From a virus, in IMG/VR virus record IMGVR_UViG_3300025012_000035, positions 62,001 through 126,000 of that record: 64,000 nucleotides of DNA; one strand, written 5' to 3'. Below, piece by piece: positions 1-7,745 of this stretch. The position numbers were made by a program, and so were the translations under genes. Below the pieces are notes generated by a model. It was not told the DNA's origin and made no database searches. It was given only the letters and a program-made list of their open reading frames with translations. The stretch's first letter is position 1, and every line of letters starts with the position of its first letter.

Positions 1-199
1 CTACAGAAATGATATTGAAGGCTGTATTTGTAGAATGCAAAAATCCATCAATGGCAAACCAACATTTTGCCCAAGAAATGATATTATTTATAATAAAAAA
101 GATATATTTTCTATTGATAAATATGAAGTTGTTCATGTGAAACATATGGATAAGTATGAAATATGGATGTGTGATTTTATTTATAAGAATGTGGAGTGA
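1..199 (+). CDS. C-terminal end of an unrecognised protein (partial)
   Basis: The frame open from base 2 runs 65 codons to a TGA at 197-199, so only the C-terminus is in the window. It has two Cys close together near its start (GCICRM) and a mixed basic/aromatic tail ending KNVE. The next gene begins 15 bases later behind AAAGGAG. No family recognised. Confidence 0.6.
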   Translation, partial: YRNDIEGCICRMQKSINGKPTFCPRNDIIYNKKDIFSIDKYEVVHVKHMDKYEIWMCDFIYKNVE

Positions 200-214
200 A
201 AGGAGTAATACACA

Positions 215-436
215 ATGCAAATAATTAAAGAACAAGAATACATTGAAAAATACATTATGACTAAGCAAGAATATGAAGAACAATTAAAAATAGAATTTAA
301 TAAAGGTAGAAAAGATTTTGCTAATGAATTGATAAATATGGCTAAAAATTTTCCACATCGATTAATATCATGGAAAGCATTAGATGAATTTGCATCAATG
401 TTAATAAGTAAAATAAAAGATGAAGTTCAAAAATAA
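215..436 (+). CDS. small hypothetical protein, 73 aa, charged helical
   Basis: ATG follows GAAAGGAG with good spacing. The protein is Lys/Glu rich and looks largely helical, with a central Phe/Ala/Asn-Glu-Leu segment; probably a small soluble protein. Not recognised. About 100 bases without a gene follow. Confidence 0.75.
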   Translation: MQIIKEQEYIEKYIMTKQEYEEQLKIEFNKGRKDFANELINMAKNFPHRLISWKALDEFASMLISKIKDEVQK

Positions 437-535
437 ATAAAAGATTGACTTGGTCTTGTTTTTGATATTAGCAAACACATTATTTACAACACTTTATAAA
501 AATGATAAAATAATAAAAATAGGAGGAATAAACAA

Positions 536-895
536 ATGAAAGAATTCTGGACAACAGGAATAACCGTTAAATATGCAATTGGTGCAGAAAATAAACTTCT
601 TGGTTGGGTTGCTGAATGTAAATTTTATGGTGGTTACTTTAATACTAATGGATGTATGGAAGGTACTATCAGGACTAGATATTTAGAACATACTATTACC
701 GAAGCTGTTGACTATGTTTTAGATTGTATCAGAACATTTGGAATTAAACTTTGTAGTGAGATTGAAGAAATGAAAGTAATGGAATTTGCTTTATACAGAG
801 ATGAAAATGAAAATTATTACACAGAAGAATTATTACAAATGATTGTAGACGAGGCAGAGCGTAAAGGATGGAAATATTATGTTGAAATTGAATAA
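536..895 (+). CDS. hypothetical protein, 119 aa
   Basis: ATG sits 8 bases after AGGAGG. The N-terminal half is rich in Gly, Tyr and Trp and looks like beta strands; the C-terminal half (about residues 80-119) is acidic and helical. Soluble, no metal-binding Cys pairs. Not recognised. It ends just upstream of a dyad repeat. Confidence 0.75.
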   Translation: MKEFWTTGITVKYAIGAENKLLGWVAECKFYGGYFNTNGCMEGTIRTRYLEHTITEAVDYVLDCIRTFGIKLCSEIEEMKVMEFALYRDENENYYTEELLQMIVDEAERKGWKYYVEIE

Positions 896-902
896 ATAAT
901 TA

Positions 903-949
903 ACTACATATAGTATTCAAGTGTATTTACTTATACTATATATAGTAGT
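903..949. repeat. 12+20+12 bp intergenic dyad, copy 1
   Basis: ACTACATATAGT at 903-914 faces ACTATATATAGT at 935-946, separated by 20 bases. The arms are complementary except for one C-A mismatch. Other copies lie at 12208, 25253, 53547 and 57258 with nearly the same spacing, always between genes and followed by a short leader and a ribosome binding site. It could be an RNA hairpin or a two-site operator. Confidence 0.7.
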
Positions 950-1009
950 AAAATTATGTAAAATCATAACCAAAGAGAAATTTTGTTAAAATATTTAGGA
1001 GGTTATATA

Positions 1010-1462
1010 ATGAGAGATAAAATAAGTTTAGATGTAAGATTACCATTGTTCATAAATGAAAAATACTTAGCAGAATTATTGTTGAATATAAAAAATACCA
1101 TAAACAGTGATGATATATTGTTTGAGTTAAATACTGACCATACCAATATTCTTGTTTATAAGAAGAACGGAGCAGAAATTAATATAAGCAATACTACTTT
1201 TAGTTTAGAGTATAGTATAAATAATATAAACTTAAAAAAATTTATTGATGAATTAATAAGTGAATATAGTATATTAAAAAATATGTGTAAATACTTAGAT
1301 ACATTATATGAATTTATTATTTACGCATCAAGTATTTACAAAGATGAAATTAGAAATCAATTAGTAGGATTGGGAGTTTTGTTTGAAGAAGATAATATGA
1401 AAAATGATATTGATACAAGATCATTTTTTAAAGTGCGTAGTCATGTAAAATTTTATAGTTAA
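1010..1462 (+). CDS. hypothetical protein, 150 aa
   Basis: I start at the ATG 10 bases after AGGAGG rather than at an upstream in-frame TTG, which lies before that site. The sequence alternates short strands (DKISLDVRLPLF) and helices with many Ile/Leu/Asn, and is probably a soluble alpha/beta protein. Not recognised. It lies downstream of dyad copy 1, so expression may depend on that element. Confidence 0.75.
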   Translation: MRDKISLDVRLPLFINEKYLAELLLNIKNTINSDDILFELNTDHTNILVYKKNGAEINISNTTFSLEYSINNINLKKFIDELISEYSILKNMCKYLDTLYEFIIYASSIYKDEIRNQLVGLGVLFEEDNMKNDIDTRSFFKVRSHVKFYS

Positions 1463-1474
1463 GGAAGTGAATTT

Positions 1475-1663
1475 ATGAACGAAGACTTACTACACAGATA
1501 CAGAAAAGCACTTGAAGGATTAACTGTAGGTGGATCTGAATACTATAATAATCTTGAGAGATGTGCAGAGGATATAAGACACAGGTTGAATAGTCAAGGT
1601 GAGTTAATTAAGAAATTGATTAAGGAAAGAAAAGAATTAATAAAATTAATAGGAGGAGAATGA
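1475..1663 (+). CDS. small helical protein, 62 aa
   Basis: ATG after AAGGAAGTGA, 12 bases beyond the preceding stop. Rich in Arg, Leu and Glu, likely two helices and possibly a coiled coil at residues 35-60. Its own 3' end holds the AGGAGG that serves the next gene. Not recognised. Confidence 0.7.
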   Translation: MNEDLLHRYRKALEGLTVGGSEYYNNLERCAEDIRHRLNSQGELIKKLIKERKELIKLIGGE

Positions 1664-1665
1664 TT

Positions 1666-1794
1666 ATGAAAAGAAAACTAACATTATCTGAAAGTATTGA
1701 TTTTAATATTTATATTGATAAATTAGGCATTACTAATAGAGAAATTTATCGTGCAATATTAGAAGATTATCTTGATGGATGTATAAAAATATGA
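1666..1794 (+). CDS. very small protein, 42 aa, ribbon-helix-helix-like size
   Basis: ATG follows AGGAGGAGAATGATT. The 42 residues include the run LTLSESIDFNIYIDKLGITN and then a predicted helix; size and pattern would fit a small helical or ribbon-helix-helix type DNA-binding protein, but no family can be assigned. Its TGA overlaps the ATG of the next gene (ATGA), so the two are probably translationally coupled. Confidence 0.6.
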   Translation: MKRKLTLSESIDFNIYIDKLGITNREIYRAILEDYLDGCIKI

Positions 1795-2003
1795 GTAATG
1801 AATGGATTTCCACTATTGCATTTTTATCAGTCATGTTTACTATGTCAGTAATATCATTAATTTCATTAATAATATTTAAATTAAATAAAAATATGCAATT
1901 ATGGAAAATTATATTTATTTCATTATGTTTAGGTATTCCAATTAGTTTAGTAGTGATATTTGGTTTTCTTAGAATATTATATGAATATCAATATATTAAA
2001 TGA
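1791..2003 (+). CDS. small membrane protein, 70 aa, two TM helices
   Basis: The start chosen is the ATG overlapping the previous stop (ATGA); an ATG four codons earlier is possible. Two hydrophobic stretches, about residues 7-31 and 41-63, are linked by a basic loop (KLNKN), predicting a hairpin in the membrane. Nothing identifies a function; small two-helix proteins are common in phage accessory regions. Confidence 0.7.
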   Translation: MSNEWISTIAFLSVMFTMSVISLISLIIFKLNKNMQLWKIIFISLCLGIPISLVVIFGFLRILYEYQYIK

Positions 2004-2012
2004 TTTATTAAC

Positions 2013-2041
2013 TTGACAAATGTTAAATATAATTGTATAAT
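2013..2041 (+). promoter_or_regulatory. consensus sigma-A promoter
   Basis: TTGACA at 2013-2018 and TATAAT at 2036-2041 with a 17-base spacer: a perfect consensus. It sits in the gap before the gene at 2140 and probably drives it and the candidate replication gene. Confidence 0.85.
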
Positions 2042-2139
2042 ACAGATAGAGGTGAAAGGAGGTGATGTGTATGACATAGCAAAATATTAATAAAAATAAA
2101 GTATAATACTGATTGTAATTGATTGGAGGAAAATGATAC

Positions 2140-2379
2140 ATGAATACTGATAAAATCATTGATAGTGCAACAAATAATGTTAATTTTAAGAGGAACCCAT
2201 ATTACATATATGATTTAGTACAAGTAAATTGGATGTTAGAGCAAGGATGTATACCTTTACAAATAGGAAAAGGAGAAAAAGATGATGTATTTTTAAAATT
2301 TCCAAGAACGTCTGAAGTAGAGGAAATAGTTTATAAATGGAAATTAAAAAATAAAAGATTAAGTAAATATAATTTTTGA
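2140..2379 (+). CDS. hypothetical protein, 79 aa
   Basis: ATG 8 bases after GGAGG, downstream of a consensus promoter and about 100 bases of leader. The protein has a central hydrophobic/aromatic stretch (PYYIYDLVQVNWMLEQ) and a basic C-terminus. Not recognised. A small hairpin follows its stop. Confidence 0.75.
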   Translation: MNTDKIIDSATNNVNFKRNPYYIYDLVQVNWMLEQGCIPLQIGKGEKDDVFLKFPRTSEVEEIVYKWKLKNKRLSKYNF

Positions 2380-2381
2380 AT

Positions 2382-2408
2382 AAGAGCTTATAATTAGGCT
2401 CTTTTAAG
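2382..2408 (+). terminator. weak hairpin followed by T run
   Basis: AAGAGC at 2382-2387 pairs with GCTCTT at 2398-2403 and is followed by TTAA. The stem is only 6 bp, so it may be an inefficient intrinsic terminator between the 79-aa gene and the candidate replication gene. Confidence 0.45.
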
Positions 2409-2500
2409 TGTTTGATTAGATAATTGATAATTATTATGATAATGTTGATAAAATGATAATTAAATATAACTTGATAAAGATAAGGAGAATAAAATATTTA

Positions 2501-3643
2501 ATGATAACGAATGAATTAGAAATAGGAAGTACATATAAAAGTTTAAAAGATATGTGTGATATATTAGATTATGAATATAGTAAAAGTGCAAATAGTAGAA
2601 AAGCAACATTAAAGAAAATAGAATCAGAATACAAATTAGAAAGAAAAGGTAATAGTTATACTGTACTAGAAAGATATGAAATTAAATTAGAAATACTAGA
2701 TAAAAGAAAAGAAACAAAAGGTAATAATTCATCAAGAGGTAAATATGATACATTAATGGATAATTTAATTATTGATTGGTTATATAGATTTGATGAAATA
2801 GAGATTCATATTTCTTTTAATGAAATATTTACACAGGATAAAGAAAACAAAAACGATAATATACCAATATATTCTATTGATTATAAAGATTTATTGAATA
2901 ATGGATATGAAGAATTTGCAAAAGAATTATCTATTAGAAAAGATTTAGTTAATATGTATAGAGAAAAGATGTATTTAATAACTTCAAAATGTTTTGAAAC
3001 ATCATTAGAAAGATTACATAAACAAAATATATTAAATTGTAAAAAGAATATTATGGTTAAATATTATGCAGAAGAAAATGAAATTGCAGATAAACATTTA
3101 ATTGCTGAAATTAAACAAGCAGAAAAAGAAGTATATGAAAAAATGGATATTACTTCATTTCAAAGAGTAAATCCTAATATTAATAAGAAATTTAAAAGAG
3201 GAGTATGTAAGAAACTTGCAAGATATAAAATATCATCTTATTGGAATGTTTATTCTATTAAAATATTAGATGAAGATAAACTAATGGAAATAGAAAATAT
3301 AGATGAAATTAGAATTGAATTAGTAAATAGATTTGTTAATTCTATTAGAGATAGTTTATATAATAAAAAATATGATAATATCTATGATGATGTTGCGTTA
3401 GGTAAGAAAAGAGAAAATGAAAGATATAATCCATTTAAAGACTACACAAAGGAAATGACTGAATTATCAAATATACTATTTATAGATTATGATAAAAGTG
3501 ATATAGATGTTGAAGATGAAGAATGGGATAAACAGATAGAAAGAGAAGAAAAAGAAAAGAAGAAAAAGAAAAGAAGAAAAAGAAAAGAAGAAAAAGAAAA
3601 GAAGAAAAAGAAAAGAAGAAAGAAAACAAGCAAAGTTAGCTAA
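2501..3643 (+). CDS. candidate replication initiator-like protein, 380 aa, with Lys/Arg/Glu tail
   Basis: The frame opens at 2453, but AAGGAG at 2483-2488 favours the ATG at 2501 (long 12-base spacing). The N-terminus (residues 1-60) reads like a small DNA-binding region with many Lys and Ser; the middle is helical and acidic; the last 50 residues are almost only Lys, Arg and Glu, coded by a purine repeat of GAAAAAGAAAAGAA type units (about 3540-3640). Clostridial plasmid and phage proteins with this kind of N-terminus sit near origins, and here an AT-rich block with inverted GTACC repeats follows directly. The replication role is inferred from context; no catalytic motif is visible. The purine repeat is prone to slippage, so tail length may vary between isolates. 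Confidence 0.5.
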   Translation: MITNELEIGSTYKSLKDMCDILDYEYSKSANSRKATLKKIESEYKLERKGNSYTVLERYEIKLEILDKRKETKGNNSSRGKYDTLMDNLIIDWLYRFDEIEIHISFNEIFTQDKENKNDNIPIYSIDYKDLLNNGYEEFAKELSIRKDLVNMYREKMYLITSKCFETSLERLHKQNILNCKKNIMVKYYAEENEIADKHLIAEIKQAEKEVYEKMDITSFQRVNPNINKKFKRGVCKKLARYKISSYWNVYSIKILDEDKLMEIENIDEIRIELVNRFVNSIRDSLYNKKYDNIYDDVALGKKRENERYNPFKDYTKEMTELSNILFIDYDKSDIDVEDEEWDKQIEREEKEKKKKKRRKRKEEKEKKKKKRRKKTSKVS

Positions 3644-3737
3644 GAAGAAAAATAAATAATATTTTTTCTATTAATACACTTTGTCGCTTCCTTGCGGAAT
3701 CAAGAAATAATTTTTACTAGTTTTATTATATAGTAAA

Positions 3738-3905
3738 TAAAAATGTACCATTTCTAAATAGTGTAATACATATATAAAAATAAAAAATAAAATATAAAAT
3801 GTACCAATTTAAAAAAGTATAATATATAATGTATATGGTTTTAAATTGTACTTTTTAGAAATGGTACATTTTTAAAATGGTATAGATTGGTATATTTATT
3901 TACTA
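3738..3905. other. origin-like region: nested inverted repeats with GTACC iterons
   Basis: A 455-base gap without a long gene. 3738-3758 and 3854-3874 are a perfect 21-bp inverted repeat. Inside it, GTACCAATTTAAAA at about 3801 faces TTTTAAATTGTAC at 3839 with one bulged base. Outside, TAGTAAATAAAAATGTACC (about 3731) faces GGTATATTTATTTACTA (about 3889) imperfectly. GTACC or its complement therefore recurs in both directions in very AT-rich DNA. Position after the candidate replication gene suggests an origin or its copy-control operator. Confidence 0.45.
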
Positions 3906-4098
3906 TTTAATAAGAAAAAAGTAAAAATTCCACTTCTGAAGTTGAATGTAGCGATAGCGAAATGAAACGAAGCAGATTGTATTAATAAAAATAAAATATT
4001 ATCTTGCATTCGCCATCTATCCATGTTATAATAATTAAGGATTGTAAATATAATAAAAGTGTTAATATTAAATAATAAACAACAAGGAAGTGATTAAA

Positions 4099-4155
4099 AT
4101 GATTACAATATTTACACTTATTATGTTATTCTCAATATGTGGATTAATAAAGTAA
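4099..4155 (+). CDS. possible 18-aa hydrophobic peptide
   Basis: ATG 8 bases after AAGGAAG opens an 18-codon frame of mostly Ile, Leu, Phe and Met ending GLIK. It would form one short membrane helix, like leader or type I toxin peptides, but length alone cannot prove that it is made. It lies between the origin-like region and the next gene. Confidence 0.3.
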   Translation: MITIFTLIMLFSICGLIK

Positions 4156-4210
4156 CTAATAATAAAACTAATAACCAAACAAATAAACCACAGAAAGGAG
4201 TACATTAAAT

Positions 4211-4456
4211 ATGTTCGCAACAGATCAACAAGGTTGGGATTCATTTGATTTAACTAATGACTTATCAAATCTCTCAGACAAATCTAAACAATTACTAATA
4301 GAAATCATCAATTCAGCCATGACAGGTAAGCAATTATCACAAAGAACAAAGGAAATATTGTGTTATGCGTGTTATCACAGTACATTACCTATTGATGATG
4401 AGACAATTGGAGAATGGAGAGATATAATAGTAGATGGAATGTTAGATGAAATTTAA
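4211..4456 (+). CDS. hypothetical protein, 81 aa, acidic
   Basis: ATG after GAAAGGAG. Acidic, predicted all-helical, with a CYACYH segment near residue 58 and an acidic end. Not recognised. A sigma-A type promoter follows its stop, so it ends a transcription unit or the next unit can be expressed separately. Confidence 0.7.
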   Translation: MFATDQQGWDSFDLTNDLSNLSDKSKQLLIEIINSAMTGKQLSQRTKEILCYACYHSTLPIDDETIGEWRDIIVDGMLDEI

Positions 4457-4491
4457 AAGTAAAATAATTTAAAATATTAGTAAAGTTTTTC

Positions 4492-4520
4492 TTGACTTTG
4501 ATACAGAAGTGCAATATAAT
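4492..4520 (+). promoter_or_regulatory. sigma-A promoter
   Basis: TTGACT at 4492-4497, 17-base spacer, TATAAT at 4515-4520. It is followed by the genes at 4558, 4795 and 4990, which are closely spaced and probably one operon. Confidence 0.8.
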
Positions 4521-4557
4521 TGTATTATCAAGATAAATAAATCGGAGGTAATACATA

Positions 4558-4791
4558 ATGAAAATGATTGAAGTATCTTTAGAAGAGTATATAACTTTTA
4601 AGAATTGGTATTTTAAATATGCAAAATTAACTCAGAACATTAGAAAATTAAAAATTAAAGACAAAATAGGTACACTATTTATTATAGATAAAAAATCTAA
4701 TAAGGTAGTAAGTAGTGAAAGTCATGCAAATGGGAAATCTAAGTATAGAATTGATTTAATTTGGTATGAAATGTTTGGAGGAGGTGAATGA
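4558..4791 (+). CDS. hypothetical protein, 77 aa
   Basis: ATG after CGGAGG, first gene after the promoter at 4492. Basic protein with an N-terminal amphipathic helix and a beta-rich middle (KIGTLFIIDKKSNKVV). Its 3' end carries the GGAGGAGGTG that can serve the AbrB-type gene only four bases further on. Not recognised. Confidence 0.75.
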   Translation: MKMIEVSLEEYITFKNWYFKYAKLTQNIRKLKIKDKIGTLFIIDKKSNKVVSSESHANGKSKYRIDLIWYEMFGGGE

Positions 4792-4794
4792 AAC

Positions 4795-4959
4795 ATAGAT
4801 AATAAAGTAGTAAGAAAACTTGACGATTTATGTAGGATACATATTCCAAGAGAAATAAGAGATCGAGTAGGCGTAAACAGTATAACCGAAGGTGATGCAA
4901 TGTTAATAGAAGTTAATGAATATGGTCAGATAGTATTGACTAAGATTGATATTAAATAG
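4795..4959 (+). CDS. AbrB/SpoVT-type swapped-hairpin DNA-binding protein, 54 aa, starting at ATA
   Basis: After the initiator the protein reads DNKVVRKLDDLCRIHIPREI and then GDAM.IEVNEYGQIVLTK, the pattern of AbrB/SpoVT/MraZ N-terminal domains: strand, I-P-R-E/K helix turn, G-D, strand. Such proteins bind AT-rich DNA as dimers and repress transition-state and phage genes. No in-frame ATG or GTG lies before the conserved start; a TGA is two codons upstream. The only position matching family length is ATA at 4795, about 8 bases after GGAGGTG. Either AUA is used or the start has mutated and the gene is weakly expressed. Family assignment is good; the start is uncertain. Confidence 0.75.
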   Translation: MDNKVVRKLDDLCRIHIPREIRDRVGVNSITEGDAMLIEVNEYGQIVLTKIDIK

Positions 4960-4989
4960 TAAAATATAATATGAGAGGAGATTGATAAT

Positions 4990-5433
4990 ATGAAATTTAA
5001 AGGTGATATTATCATAACAGATCCATGTTATATCACAAAAGATGATACAAAGGATTGGGAATTATCTGGATACGGTGAGAATATGGAGAAGTTAGGTATT
5101 AAAACATATCTTACAAGAAATACAATTTATGGTGATTGGTCGTGTACTACTTTTAATAGTGATACACATGAACCAATAGGACAATTTTGTGCAGATGCAG
5201 GATTAGTAAGTGTGTTCTTATTAGATGAAGTATTAAAATATAATCCTGATTTTGATTATCATCTTAATAGACATTGGACAACAACATTGATTAAAGATTT
5301 TGATGGAGAAATTAAAATTAATATTGTTGGAGTAGAATATAAAAATGAAGAAGGATATATAGAAAATAATGAAGAAGTAAGAGTGATTGGTAAAGGTAAT
5401 ATTAATTTCTATACTACTCAAACAGGATTCTAA
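4990..5433 (+). CDS. conserved phage-type hypothetical protein, 147 aa
   Basis: ATG after GAGAGGAG. The protein begins with beta strands around ITDPCYI (about residues 9-15), has YGDWSC (about 49-54) and FCADAGLVSVFLLDE (about 65-80), and ends in a beta-rich, acidic C-terminus. The ITDPCY / GDWSC / ADAGLV pattern occurs in uncharacterised proteins of Gram-positive phages and plasmids; I know of no function. It closes the operon begun at 4492, and a strongly structured stretch follows. Confidence 0.75.
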   Translation: MKFKGDIIITDPCYITKDDTKDWELSGYGENMEKLGIKTYLTRNTIYGDWSCTTFNSDTHEPIGQFCADAGLVSVFLLDEVLKYNPDFDYHLNRHWTTTLIKDFDGEIKINIVGVEYKNEEGYIENNEEVRVIGKGNINFYTTQTGF

Positions 5434-5444
5434 TCTAAATCCAA

Positions 5445-5577
5445 CCTTGACATTTATAACTTGTTATTCGGGCAAATAGTAAATAAGTTATAAATGTCAG
5501 TAATATAAACACCATTAGCATTGCTTGGTAGATTGTCACGATCTATTCCTCTGGGATTTTTACTCCCAGAGGAAACT
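5445..5577 (+). ncRNA. structured intergenic region with two strong hairpins
   Basis: GACATTTATAACTT and AAGTTATAAATGTC form a perfect 14-bp stem with a 22-base loop (about 5450-5500). Further down, CCTCTGGGA and TCCCAGAGG form a 9-bp GC-rich stem around TTTTTAC (about 5551-5575), just before CTCCTCC, which is complementary to a Shine-Dalgarno sequence. A small stem TAGAT...ATCTA lies between. It could be a cis-acting leader of the gene at 5619, a terminator/antiterminator pair or a small RNA. It matches no riboswitch I know. Confidence 0.45.
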
Positions 5578-5618
5578 CCTCCTACATATTTTAAAATTTT
5601 ATAAAAAGGAGAATAACA

Positions 5619-5888
5619 ATGAGCAGAGAATCATCTATGAATTATGCAAAACATCAAGTAGATACTTGTTTAAATGAATTCCTAGAGAAATTTGATAATA
5701 CACATAAGAAAATAACAGAAATTATTAATTCTGAATTACAACCAGCCACTAAAATTTCTACATTGCTAGTATTGCTTAAAGCAATAGATAATAGTTTAGA
5801 TGTAGGTACATTAGTAAATCTTTGTGCAAATTATGAATTTAATTATGGTTGTATGTATGACAATAAAGATAAGAAGAAGGAGGAATAA
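5619..5888 (+). CDS. helical protein, 89 aa
   Basis: ATG after AAAGGAG, downstream of the structured region. Predicted helical throughout, with an amphipathic N-terminal half and a tail ending KDKKKEE. The GGAGG at its 3' end serves the next gene four bases away. Not recognised. Confidence 0.75.
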   Translation: MSRESSMNYAKHQVDTCLNEFLEKFDNTHKKITEIINSELQPATKISTLLVLLKAIDNSLDVGTLVNLCANYEFNYGCMYDNKDKKKEE

Positions 5889-5891
5889 CAC

Positions 5892-6236
5892 ATGGGTTAT
5901 CAGGAATCATACGTTACAATCAATGGTAACATAGATGAATTAATTCCCATCATCAAAAAACTAGGTAAATCACATTTTGAATTCACAATGTCATATCCAG
6001 TATCAATTATCACATTGCAGAAAGATGTTAAAGGTAAATTAAAATTTAAAAAGGGTGATAAATTTATCTATTTTGTGGGTGAGAGAAGTGGTCAAAGAAA
6101 TATTACTGCTATGTTTGGTAAATTGACAGTTGAATTGTCAGATAACATAAATATAATATTTACTGAATATTTACCTTCTGATAGAATATTTGATGAAGAA
6201 GGATTTGCATTGGTTGATGATTTTATTTGGGATTAA
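5892..6236 (+). CDS. hypothetical protein, 114 aa, beta-rich
   Basis: ATG after GGAGG, three bases beyond the previous stop. The pattern of alternating hydrophobic residues (YVTINGNIDELIPIIKKLG, then KFIYFVGER) suggests an alpha/beta fold of about one domain. A final acidic segment ends DDFIWD. Not recognised. Confidence 0.75.
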   Translation: MGYQESYVTINGNIDELIPIIKKLGKSHFEFTMSYPVSIITLQKDVKGKLKFKKGDKFIYFVGERSGQRNITAMFGKLTVELSDNINIIFTEYLPSDRIFDEEGFALVDDFIWD

Positions 6237-6276
6237 TGGTATAATATAAAATAATCATATATAGGAGGATTACACT

Positions 6277-6447
6277 ATGAATGAAGATTATTTTACCTAT
6301 CTTGACATACTTAAAGAAAGTGGAGTAACTAACATGTTTGGTGCAGTTCCATACTTGCTAGAAGAATTCTCTGAATTATCGGCAACAGAAGCAAGAAAAT
6401 TATTAAAGAGTTGGATGGAAACATTTTCTGAAAGACATAGAGAGTAA
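6277..6447 (+). CDS. small helical protein, 56 aa
   Basis: ATG after AGGAGG. Short acidic helical protein with a Leu-rich centre and the C-terminal helix LLKSWMETFSERHRE. It may be a small adaptor or inhibitor; not recognised. Confidence 0.7.
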   Translation: MNEDYFTYLDILKESGVTNMFGAVPYLLEEFSELSATEARKLLKSWMETFSERHRE

Positions 6448-6542
6448 ATTATAGTTTATTATAAATATAAACAATATGTGGTAAGATTGATTTGTTATTA
6501 AGAATTTATTCTTATCACATATAACAGAAAGGAGTAATTAAT

Positions 6543-6761
6543 ATGACAGTAGAAAATATACCAGAAATAGAATACAAAATACAAGTAACCATGAATCCTC
6601 ATCCTTGGGATAATGCAGAAGAACCTTATTTTTGGTGCATTCTTGGATGGTATACTGATGCATGGTGTAATAGAGGATGTGGATGGTCTATAACACCAGA
6701 ACAAGCATGGATAGATGCTAATGTGTATTATAATAAATATGTTATAAAGGAGAATGAATAA
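6543..6761 (+). CDS. hypothetical protein, 72 aa, Trp- and Cys-rich
   Basis: ATG after GAAAGGAG. The 72 residues contain eight Trp, several Tyr and three Cys (WC.LGWYTDAWCNRGCGWS), and read like a compact beta protein. It ends one base before the ATG of the interrupted gene at 6763. Small W-rich proteins of this kind are frequent in phages of Firmicutes; function unknown. Confidence 0.75.
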   Translation: MTVENIPEIEYKIQVTMNPHPWDNAEEPYFWCILGWYTDAWCNRGCGWSITPEQAWIDANVYYNKYVIKENE

Positions 6762-6762
6762 T

Positions 6763-7140
6763 ATGAATAAAGAATTGAAATTCAACATAGTAACAGCAAA
6801 TGAAATTTGGTAGACAGGTAAAATATCATTTAGATTTATCTTTGATTCTAAAATGGATTATGATGACCATGCAAAGGTTAAAAATTGGGGTGTTATTTTA
6901 AAGGAAATTAGTGGATACGATAGATTAGTTAATGTATTTGAATCTAGTTCTGAAGGAGTAATATTTGGATGGGGAAATAAAGGCATGGATGAAGAATGGT
7001 TAACTGTATTATTAGAGAAACTACCATGTTGTTCCTTGTTGATGGAGAAAGAAGATGCAGAATTGTTTAAAAAATATTGTGATATTTTAGGATACGGATA
7101 TACTTATACACATTTTAATGGATATTTGAAAACTGCATAG
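6763..7140 (+). pseudogene. gene with an in-frame TAG at codon 17
   Basis: The ATG at 6763, after a GGAG-type site, is in frame with the open frame that continues to 7140, but TAG at 6811-6813 interrupts it after NEIW. Downstream of the TAG the sequence (TGKISFRFIFDSK, then GVILKEISGYDRLVNVFES) still looks like coding sequence. A single change from CAG or TGG would restore 125 residues. Initiation at the internal ATG 6853 has no good ribosome binding site. Mutation, sequencing error and stop-codon readthrough are all possible. Confidence 0.6.
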
Positions 7141-7197
7141 TTACTTTGAATAGAAATGTACATTGATCATGAAATTTAGATTAGAAAGGAGTATAAT

Positions 7198-7332
7198 ATG
7201 AAAGAATTAAAACAAACACAATTAATATTATCATTATCTAATTTTTTATTGAATGTAATATTATTGTCTTGCTTTATTATAGATTTGTTCATGTTTATAT
7301 TTAAAGATGTTATACAAGTAAAACTTCAATAG
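7198..7332 (+). CDS. small single-pass membrane protein, 44 aa
   Basis: ATG after GAAAGGAG. A polar N-terminus of about 10 residues is followed by a long hydrophobic stretch (about residues 12-36) and a short polar tail. Likely one membrane helix. Function unknown. Confidence 0.65.
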   Translation: MKELKQTQLILSLSNFLLNVILLSCFIIDLFMFIFKDVIQVKLQ

Positions 7333-7432
7333 TAATGACTTTGATAATAAGTTGCATTATACTTTTAAAGCATAGTATTGAATATTATAGAGATGTGCGT
7401 AAAATTTATAAATGTAAATAAGGAGAATTTAA

Positions 7433-7702
7433 ATGACCTATCTAGAAGCAAAAATAATCCTACTTAAAGAAAAAGAATTATATGCAGTAAATATAAACAC
7501 TCAGCACATACTAAACGCAATTGATTTAGCAATAGTAGCACTAGAAAAACAGATACCAAGTAAACCTAAAATAACAAATTGGAATCCTGCATTGTGTCCG
7601 TCTTGCAATGAAGAATTAAGTGAAAGTATAGGTGATGGATATTATCATCATTATACTAATTTAAAAGTTTGTGAATGTGGACAGAAATTAAGATGGAATT
7701 GA
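7433..7702 (+). CDS. zinc-ribbon protein, 89 aa
   Basis: ATG after AAGGAG. The N-terminal half is a helix pair; the C-terminal half has CPSC (about residues 59-62) and CECG (about 80-83), a four-Cys zinc ribbon, with several His between them. Proteins with this layout (helical part, then ribbon) are common in siphophages, with unknown roles; DNA or RNA binding is plausible. Confidence 0.8.
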   Translation: MTYLEAKIILLKEKELYAVNINTQHILNAIDLAIVALEKQIPSKPKITNWNPALCPSCNEELSESIGDGYYHHYTNLKVCECGQKLRWN

Positions 7703-7745
7703 ATATAGTATAAATTAATATTAAATTAAAGGAGGAGTCAATATT

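Noticed and set aside
445-470. Promoter with TTGACT after the 73-aa gene
   Set aside because: No acceptable -10 box lies 16-18 bases downstream.
6498-6788. Open frames on the minus strand (also at 1977, 12854, 19417, 21105, 29846, 52358, 63444 and others)
   Set aside because: Each lies opposite a well-supported + gene, lacks a ribosome site and is full of Ile/Phe/Tyr/Ser as expected for the complement of AT-rich genes.
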